The notes under the pieces: generated by a model
The model's input: only the letters and a program-made list of their open reading frames with translations
Databases searched by the model: none
What the model was told of the DNA's origin: nothing
Assembly (NCBI GenBank): GCA_009925875.1
Contig: RFQD01000030.1
Location: 1-10,931 of the forward strand
Reading direction: 5' to 3'
DNA length: 10,931 nt
Source: Microbacteriaceae bacterium
GTDB lineage: Bacteria > Actinomycetota > Actinomycetes > Actinomycetales > Microbacteriaceae
Position numbers and translations under genes: made by a program
Shown: positions 5,584 to 10,931 of the stretch, in pieces
How the letters are laid out: each line of letters opens with the position of its first letter
Numbering within the stretch: the stretch's first letter is position 1

Positions 5584-7086
5584 CTAGAGCGCGTCAAAAG
5601 TGGGGCGACCGGCGATAAACGTTGCGCCCACCTTCATATTGCGCAACGTATCGACGTCGGCGTCGAGCGGGTCTGATTCCACCAACACAAGATCCGCAAC
5701 CTCACCGACGGCGACACGCGTTCGCGTCGACGCGTCAAGTGCTTCTTGAGCGGAGATGCGCTGCTCCGGATGCCAGGGTTCGCGCCCGTCCCGGGATCGA
5801 TGCACCGCCGAGGCAATCGCGAACCACGGGTCGAGCGGAGCGACGGGAGCGTCCGAACCAAACGCAAGAACTCCCCCGTTATCGAGAATCGTGCGATGAG
5901 GAAAGCAAAAATCGTGACGACCGGACCACAGGTCTTCGGCGGCGTCTCGGTCATCCATCGCATGTTCCGGTTGCATGCTCGCGATAATCCCCGATCGGGC
6001 CAACCGTACCGCGTCATCGTAGGTGAGTTGTTGCGCGTGTTCGATGGTGCCCCGGGCTTTCACCGTGTCGAACGAATCGAGCACAATCGCGTTGGCGTGG
6101 TCACCGATGGCATGCACGGCGAGCTCGATGCCGGCATCCCACGTGCGTGCCATGAGTGGAACAAGTTCGTGTGGTGCGATATTCAGGATGCCGTGCGCAC
6201 CCGGCCCGGACATTCCGGGATAAGCGTGAAAGCAAAACGCGGTGCGCGATCCGAGTGCACCGTCGCTGATGATTTTGTGTCGTCCGAATCGCAAGAGCCC
6301 CTGCGTGGATGCAATGACGTCGCCCGTTCGCAACCCTGCTTCGATCGCGCGATCGAGGTCTTCGGTGTAGACGTTTGCATCGACTCGGAGCAGGTCGTTA
6401 CCTGCCGCGATTCGACGGCGCCACGAATCGAGGGTCCACGCAAATTCCAGATCGACAATCCCCACGACTCCACGCGCGGCGGCAAGCTGAGCTGCATGCA
6501 GGACTGCTCCATCGTGGTCCGGTTGATTTGAATCGTGAATGGCAATTTCGACACGAAATGCGTCGTGCTCGACGAGGTACCCGTCGACGTGATTCTCGTA
6601 CCCGTACTTCTTCAAGCCGGCGGTGTTGAGCCAGACGCTGTGTCGATCAGCCGAAATCAAGGCGACAGCGCGATCGCCCGTCACTGCGTCGAGGATGGAA
6701 TAGTGCGGGCGCACGGTCCACTGGCTGGGGCGAAAATCTCGCCCGACGAGGTCACCGTCGTGATCGCGCATCCAGCGACCGACGAAATCCGCCATGTCGG
6801 CCGCCGACTCGATGTGTGACACGTCGGCTTGTGTGAGAGTGAGAGCCCAATTGGTGAAGTGTGTGTGGTTGTCCCACAAGCCTGGAATGACGTATCGACC
6901 TCCGGCGTCGATGATGGTGTCGGTACCCCCACCGTCGGACAGACTGGGCGGAATGGCGATGGCCGTTGTCGACCCGACAAATTCAATGTCCGAGATTTTG
7001 CCCGCGTCATCGACGCGAATGTTGACGATGCTGCCTAAGAGCCCACGATCACCAGGAATACGGGCATTGGCAATCGTCGTCGACAT
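5584..7086 (-). CDS. Metal-dependent amidohydrolase, YtcJ-like (amidohydrolase family 3)
   Basis: A 500-residue TIM-barrel hydrolase of the amidohydrolase superfamily, probably cytoplasmic, acting on an amide, imide or N-acyl type substrate that the sequence does not reveal. Metal-site motifs are in order: DNHTHF with His74 and His76, the carboxylated-lysine region HKIISDGALGSRTA with Lys271, VHAIGDHAN with His325, TIEHAQ with His350, and FGSDAPV with Asp412. The return to the small beta domain is abbreviated (residues 450-472, ASTRTRVAVGEVADLVLVESDP), lacking much of the usual linker before the ADLV strand. The ATG at 7086 follows the glycosylase stop by 3 bases and has only a weak ribosome site, implying coupling. 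Being followed directly by permeases suggests, but does not prove, that its substrate or product is linked to the transported compound. Confidence 0.9.
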   Translation of the reverse strand: MSTTIANARIPGDRGLLGSIVNIRVDDAGKISDIEFVGSTTAIAIPPSLSDGGGTDTIIDAGGRYVIPGLWDNHTHFTNWALTLTQADVSHIESAADMADFVGRWMRDHDGDLVGRDFRPSQWTVRPHYSILDAVTGDRAVALISADRHSVWLNTAGLKKYGYENHVDGYLVEHDAFRVEIAIHDSNQPDHDGAVLHAAQLAAARGVVGIVDLEFAWTLDSWRRRIAAGNDLLRVDANVYTEDLDRAIEAGLRTGDVIASTQGLLRFGRHKIISDGALGSRTAFCFHAYPGMSGPGAHGILNIAPHELVPLMARTWDAGIELAVHAIGDHANAIVLDSFDTVKARGTIEHAQQLTYDDAVRLARSGIIASMQPEHAMDDRDAAEDLWSGRHDFCFPHRTILDNGGVLAFGSDAPVAPLDPWFAIASAVHRSRDGREPWHPEQRISAQEALDASTRTRVAVGEVADLVLVESDPLDADVDTLRNMKVGATFIAGRPTFDAL

Positions 7087-7089
7087 GGC

Positions 7090-8064
7090 TCAAGTCTGGC
7101 ATGAGGGGCACCAGTACAACTTGCGGTTTTGCATCTCGGCCAGCGCGATATTCGTTCCACACACGCGGCAGGGAAGACCCTCTCGCTTGTAGACCCAGTG
7201 GCGCTCTTCGCGACGCGCCATGGCAGCGGTCCACTGGTCCGGAGTGAGGTCATCGATCGTCATCATTTGGCCGGTGTCAATCCCGATACCAAGCAAGACG
7301 ACCCAGTCGCGCCAGAGCTGTTGAGCTTCGTCACCGGTTATCGTGGTGCCTGCCCGGTACGGGTCGATGCGCGCCCGAAAGAGCATTTCGGCACGATACA
7401 CATTGCCGATGCCGGCGACGACCGATTGGTCCATGAGTAGTTGCCCGACCGGCACGGCCCGCTTGCGTAATGCCGTGACGAACTTCTCCTCGGCGGCAGG
7501 GCTTGAATCGTGTTGCGGGTCAGGGCCGAGACGATCAATGACGGTAGCAATCTGTGCATCGGTGAGTAACTCGCACGCGGTCGGACCGCGCAAGTCGGCG
7601 CACACGGTCGGGGTCAACAGCCGCAGGCGAACCGCACCGACCGGCTCAGGGGGAAAGACGTCGCTCGCGGTCGACATTTTGCTTTGCTCGGACATTCGCA
7701 TTCGAGCCAGACGGGGTGCTCCGATCGATGTGATCGAATTCTCGCCCGCGGTATCGAAGATTGTGCCGCGCTGGTTGGTCTGTCCCATGCGCCCGTTGGC
7801 CGACGCAATTGTTGAGTCGACGACGATTTCCCCCGAAAAGTCCCAGGCTCCGTAAATGCCAAGATGCACCCGCAGCCACGCTCCCCCATCGAACTGCGCG
7901 AACATCTGTTTTCCCACCGCAAAGACGTCGGTCATCGTCTGTCCTGACAACACCGCAGCACCTTCGGCGAACCTGCCTTGCGGAGAGGTGGCCTCCAGTG
8001 ACACACCACAGAAATTCGCACGAAATTGTCGTGCGATGCGGTGAACCGAATGCCCCTCCGGCAC
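7090..8064 (-). CDS. nei: Fpg/Nei-family DNA glycosylase/AP lyase
   Basis: A base-excision repair enzyme that removes oxidised bases and cleaves the abasic site. The GTG start at 8064 is certain because the catalytic proline must follow the initiator: the protein begins M-P2-E3-G. Lys52 (GKQMF) is the expected beta-hairpin lysine, the helix-two-turn-helix lies around 206-229 (GQLLMDQSVVAGIGNVYRAEM), and the C-terminal zinc finger has Cys299, Cys302, Cys319 and Cys322 with RKLYWCPSCQ. At 324 residues it is longer than classical Nei; residues about 76-145 hold an extra polar segment (including TIASANGRMGQT and SIGAPRLARMRM) that I recall as common in Microbacteriaceae homologues. Its GTG directly abuts the rpiB stop (TAA|GTG), with no ribosome site of its own. 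Closest to the MPEGHSVHR (Nei2-like) branch. Confidence 0.93.
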   Translation of the reverse strand: MPEGHSVHRIARQFRANFCGVSLEATSPQGRFAEGAAVLSGQTMTDVFAVGKQMFAQFDGGAWLRVHLGIYGAWDFSGEIVVDSTIASANGRMGQTNQRGTIFDTAGENSITSIGAPRLARMRMSEQSKMSTASDVFPPEPVGAVRLRLLTPTVCADLRGPTACELLTDAQIATVIDRLGPDPQHDSSPAAEEKFVTALRKRAVPVGQLLMDQSVVAGIGNVYRAEMLFRARIDPYRAGTTITGDEAQQLWRDWVVLLGIGIDTGQMMTIDDLTPDQWTAAMARREERHWVYKREGLPCRVCGTNIALAEMQNRKLYWCPSCQT

Positions 8065-8553
8065 TTACTTGTCGATGCCCTTGCCGGCAATGTCGCCGGT
8101 TATTTCGTATTCGCCCAGCTGAGCGATGCGACGAACGTGCCGTTCATCGCCGGAGAATGGCTCGGCGATGAACGCATCAACGAAGGACACCGCATCGTCA
8201 ACCGAGTGTTGGCGCGCGCCAATCGAGATGACGTTGGAATCGTTGTGCTCGCGGGCAAGCCGCGCGGTCGCGAGACTCCACACCAATGCGGCGCGGATAC
8301 CCTTCACCTTGTTGGCCGCCATTTGCTCGCCGTTGCCCGAACCGCCGAAAACCACGCCGAGTGCGTCGATTCCTGCCGCCTGGTCACGGGCCGTCGCGAG
8401 CGCCGCGTTGATGCAGAACGCCGGATAGTCGTCGAGCGCGTCGTACTCCGTCGGCCCGTGGTCGATCACCTCGTGCCCAGCCGCGACAAGGTGAGCTTGC
8501 AACTGCTGACTGAACTCGAGACCTGCATGATCGGTCGCCACATGGATGCGCAT
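8065..8553 (-). CDS. rpiB: Ribose-5-phosphate isomerase B
   Basis: Interconverts ribose 5-phosphate and ribulose 5-phosphate in the pentose phosphate pathway, in the cytoplasm. The 162-residue protein begins MRIHVATDHAGLEF, with Asp8 and His9 of the phosphate/sugar site. It has GGSGNGEQMAANK (70-82), in which Glu76 takes the catalytic place held by Cys in the E. coli enzyme, as in the Mycobacterium tuberculosis type. REHNDSNVISIGAR (101-114) supplies the ring-opening His103. The ATG at 8553 is chosen over an upstream in-frame start at 8622 because homologous proteins begin here and a TAAAAT box lies 7 bases upstream. First gene of the minus-strand run; the glycosylase gene follows with no intervening base. 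Confidence 0.95.
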   Translation of the reverse strand: MRIHVATDHAGLEFSQQLQAHLVAAGHEVIDHGPTEYDALDDYPAFCINAALATARDQAAGIDALGVVFGGSGNGEQMAANKVKGIRAALVWSLATARLAREHNDSNVISIGARQHSVDDAVSFVDAFIAEPFSGDERHVRRIAQLGEYEITGDIAGKGIDK

Positions 8554-8560
8554 ACTCAGG

Positions 8561-8566
8561 ATTTTA
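8561..8566 (-). promoter_or_regulatory. -10 box of rpiB, probable leaderless promoter
   Basis: TAAAAT on the minus strand matches the -10 consensus at five of six positions and ends 7 bases before the ATG at 8553. Transcription would start at or next to the A of the start codon. No Shine-Dalgarno is present, which agrees with a leaderless message. No strong -35 hexamer is visible. This would drive the rpiB-nei-amidohydrolase-permease run. Confidence 0.5.
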
Positions 8567-8603
8567 GGGCGATTAGGCTGGTGACCTGCACCGCCAATCA
8601 TGC

Positions 8604-8610
8604 AAGGGAG
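8604..8610 (+). promoter_or_regulatory. Shine-Dalgarno of pepN
   Basis: AAGGGAG lies 5 bases before the GTG at 8616 and fixes that start, so unlike rpiB this gene has a leader. A TAGGCT (8574-8579) could be its -10 box, but this is weak evidence. Confidence 0.6.
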
Positions 8611-8615
8611 CATCC

Positions 8616-10931
8616 GTGCCAACTGACAACCTCACTCGCAAGGAAGCACAAGAGCGAGCCGCGCTGTTGCACGTCGACAGTTACGCCGTCACGCTGGATG
8701 TGACCCGCGGGCCGGAAACGTTCGCGACGAACACGACCGTGCGGTTTGGCTCGCGAGTGGCCGGTGCGTCGACGTGGATTGACGCGATTACCTCTCACGT
8801 GCACCGTGTGACTCTCAACGGCATCGATCTCGATCCGGCCGAGGTGAGCGATGGCTTCCGAATTCACCTGGACGACCTCGCACTGGAGAACGAGCTCGTC
8901 GTCGTCGCCGAGGCGGCCTACACAAACACGGGTGAGGGGCTGCACCGATTCGTTGACCCCGTCGATGACGAAACGTACCTGTACACGCAATTTGAAGTTC
9001 CCGATTCGCGCCGCATGTTTGCCGTCTTCGAGCAACCCGACCTCAAGGCCACCTTCCAATTCACGGTCACCGCACCGTCCTACTGGCAAGTCGTGAGCAA
9101 TCAACCTACGCCCGCCCCGGTCGACAATGGCAACGACTCGAGCACCTGGACGTTCGAAGCCACACCACGAATTGCGTCGTACATCACGGCCCTCGTTGCC
9201 GGCCCCTACGTAGCTTCGCGCAGTGAGCTCACGAGCAGCGACGGACGCACGATTCCACTCGGCGTGTTTTGTCGCGCATCGCTGGCGGACTATCTCGACG
9301 CCGATTACATCTTCGAAAAGACACGACAGGGATTCGCTTACTTCGAGTCTCGCTTTGGCGTTCCGTACCCCTTCGACAAGTACGACCAACTCTTCGTGCC
9401 CGAATTCAATGCGGGTGCAATGGAGAACGCAGGATGCGTCACGTTCGTCGAAGCGTACGTGTTTCGTTCCAAAGTGACCGACGCGGTTCGCGAGCGCCGG
9501 GTCGTGACGATTCTGCATGAACTCGCACACATGTGGTTTGGCGACCTCGTGACGATGCGCTGGTGGAACGACCTGTGGCTCAACGAGTCGTTCGCGGAAT
9601 GGGCATCCACCTTGGCTACGGCCGAGGCAACGGAGTGGCACGAAGCGTGGACCACGTTTGCGGCCATGGAGAAGAGTTGGGCCTATCGACAGGACCAACT
9701 GCCGTCGACGCACCCGATTGTGGCCGACATCCCGGATCTTGACTCGGTGCGGGTGAACTTCGACGGCATCACCTATGCCAAGGGTGGATCTGTGCTCAAG
9801 CAGCTTGCGGCCTGGGTGGGACTCGACGAGTTTCTCGCGGGCGTGTCTGCCTACTTCACGAAGCACGCGTGGCAGAACACCGAGTTGAGCGATTTGCTTG
9901 TCGAATTGGAGAAGACCAGCGGGCGAGACCTCTCGGAGTGGTCGAAGCTGTGGCTTGAAACGGCCGGAGTAAATACTCTGCGACCCGAACTAGACGTCAA
10001 CGCGGACGGGACGATTACGTCGTTCCACATCGTGCAGACCGCTCCAGCCGAATGGTCAACGATTCGCCCGCACAGAATGGCGATTGGCCTGTACGCGCAC
10101 GACGGGAAACGGCTGGAGCGCATCCACCGTGTCGAACTCGACGTGGACGGCGAACGCACCGAGGTTCCCGAACTCGTTGGTCACGCGATGCCCGACTTCG
10201 TTCTCATCAACGACGACGACCTCGCGTATGCGAAAATCCGACTAGATTCGGTGTCACTGAAATCGGCCATTGCCAATCTCAAGGACATTGCGTCGCCACT
10301 TGCGCGCTCGCTTGTGTGGGGTTCCGTGTGGGACTCGACGCGCGATGCAGAAACGCCTGCGCGTGACTTTATCGACCTCGTGCTCAACAATATTGCGAGC
10401 GAAACCGAGTCGACCACGATTCGCACCGTGCTCGCGCAACTGTCGCTCGCCACGAGCGTTTACGTTGACCCGGCTTCGCGCGGGGAGCAGATTATCCGTG
10501 TCGCGGATCGACTGTGGGATCTTGTCGGTGCGGCCGAGTCCGGTTCCGACGCGCAATTCCAGTTTCTGCGCGCGTTTACATCTCTGGCGTCGACGGATGC
10601 GCAACTCGACATCGTCGAACAGCTACGTGTCGGCACGACGACGTTGAGCGGCCTCGACATCGACACCGACCTCGGGTGGGAGCTGCTCATCAGCCTGGCG
10701 GCGGGAAACAAGGCCACGCGCGCAGACATCGACGCCTATCTCGCCGAAGATGACACGGCGACGGGTCGGCAATCGGCTGCTCACGCGCGCGCGGCGCTGG
10801 CGACCCCCGCCGACAAGCAGGCTGCGTGGGATTCTGTGTTCACATCCGACTCGGAGCCCAACACAATTGTGGAGAAAACTGCGCTTGGTTTTCAGCGCAC
10901 AACGGACATCACTCTGCTGTCCCCGTTCGTC
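8616..10931 (+). CDS. pepN: Aminopeptidase N, M1 family zinc metallopeptidase (3' end outside the window)
   Basis: Removes N-terminal amino acids from peptides in the cytoplasm, part of peptide turnover. The frame is open from the GTG at 8616 to the last base, giving 772 codons without a stop. The N-terminus MPTDNLTRKEAQERAALLHVDSY is the usual actinobacterial PepN start. The exopeptidase motif GAMEN is at 267-271 and the zinc site HELAH at 301-305 with the third ligand Glu324 (NESFAEW, E-18 spacing). YAKGGSVLKQL follows the catalytic domain. From about residue 520 onward is the C-terminal helical domain seen in ERAP1-like enzymes. Full-length relatives are roughly 830-860 residues, so the C-terminal tail is missing only because the window ends. 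Divergent from rpiB across 62 bp. Confidence 0.96.
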   Translation, partial: MPTDNLTRKEAQERAALLHVDSYAVTLDVTRGPETFATNTTVRFGSRVAGASTWIDAITSHVHRVTLNGIDLDPAEVSDGFRIHLDDLALENELVVVAEAAYTNTGEGLHRFVDPVDDETYLYTQFEVPDSRRMFAVFEQPDLKATFQFTVTAPSYWQVVSNQPTPAPVDNGNDSSTWTFEATPRIASYITALVAGPYVASRSELTSSDGRTIPLGVFCRASLADYLDADYIFEKTRQGFAYFESRFGVPYPFDKYDQLFVPEFNAGAMENAGCVTFVEAYVFRSKVTDAVRERRVVTILHELAHMWFGDLVTMRWWNDLWLNESFAEWASTLATAEATEWHEAWTTFAAMEKSWAYRQDQLPSTHPIVADIPDLDSVRVNFDGITYAKGGSVLKQLAAWVGLDEFLAGVSAYFTKHAWQNTELSDLLVELEKTSGRDLSEWSKLWLETAGVNTLRPELDVNADGTITSFHIVQTAPAEWSTIRPHRMAIGLYAHDGKRLERIHRVELDVDGERTEVPELVGHAMPDFVLINDDDLAYAKIRLDSVSLKSAIANLKDIASPLARSLVWGSVWDSTRDAETPARDFIDLVLNNIASETESTTIRTVLAQLSLATSVYVDPASRGEQIIRVADRLWDLVGAAESGSDAQFQFLRAFTSLASTDAQLDIVEQLRVGTTTLSGLDIDTDLGWELLISLAAGNKATRADIDAYLAEDDTATGRQSAAHARAALATPADKQAAWDSVFTSDSEPNTIVEKTALGFQRTTDITLLSPFV

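Noticed and set aside
5746..6531. Plus-strand open frame of 261 codons
   Set aside because: Antisense to the amidohydrolase and covering its metal-binding motifs; no recognisable protein features.
7318..7840. Extra segment in the Fpg/Nei glycosylase (about residues 76-145) as a new domain
   Set aside because: I recall similar segments in Microbacteriaceae homologues; catalytic, helix-two-turn-helix and zinc-finger parts are intact, so it is probably a lineage-typical insertion.
8554..8622. Upstream start for rpiB
   Set aside because: It would overlap the pepN start and add residues unlike RpiB; the family starts at MRIHVATDHAG.
8598..9866. Long minus-strand open frame (422 codons) opposite pepN
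   Set aside because: It lies entirely antisense to pepN with its GAMEN and HEXXH motifs and shows no domain features; it reflects the codon bias of the real gene.
1..10931. CRISPR array, tRNA/rRNA gene, insertion sequence or phage genes
   Set aside because: No regularly spaced repeats, cloverleaf sequences, transposase or integrase motifs, or terminal inverted repeats were seen on either strand.

Overview
The window looks like chromosomal DNA of an actinobacterium, most likely a member of Microbacteriaceae or a close relative. The reasons are the moderately high GC, frequent GTG starts and apparently leaderless promoters, an M1 aminopeptidase of the actinobacterial PepN type (N-terminus MPTDNLTRKEA), a mycobacterial-type ribose-5-phosphate isomerase B (GSGNGEQ loop with Glu), and a Nei-type glycosylase starting MPEGHSVHRIA. 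This assignment rests on remembered family features, not on a search.

Left region (1-3250) is accessory in character. A coupled minus-strand pair encodes a single-span membrane protein (923-1527, reading frame interrupted at a 9-G tract) and a secreted lipoprotein (57-920), both of unknown function. They are followed by two complete toxin-antitoxin modules pointing at each other. The first is a DUF1778 ribbon-helix-helix antitoxin plus GNAT acetyltransferase toxin of the TacAT/AtaRT class, on the plus strand (1772-2565). The second is a ribbon-helix-helix antitoxin plus PIN-domain VapC toxin, on the minus strand (2554-3209). The two toxin genes overlap tail to tail by 12 bp. Each module has a GTGA start/stop overlap and a palindromic operator lying on its presumed -10 box.

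Middle and right region (3266-8553) is a tightly packed minus-strand gene run. Read in the direction of transcription it is: rpiB, an Fpg/Nei DNA glycosylase, a YtcJ-type amidohydrolase, two sugar-type ABC permeases (MalF-like then MalG-like), and a small membrane protein with a C-terminal helical tail. Junctions are 0 bp, 3 bp, 7 bp, a 4-bp overlap and then 47 bp. No solute-binding protein or ATPase is present, so the transporter must be completed by genes elsewhere.

Right edge: a 62-bp intergenic region separates rpiB from the divergent pepN (8616 to beyond the window end), a zinc aminopeptidase with complete GAMEN and HEXXH-18-E motifs but a C-terminus cut off by the window.

The observations most worth checking are the homopolymer frameshift that hides the N-terminal membrane helix of the 923-1527 gene, the converging toxin-antitoxin modules with readable operators, and the orphan permease pair inserted behind rpiB-nei-amidohydrolase. 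I saw no rRNA, tRNA, insertion sequence, integrase or CRISPR array.
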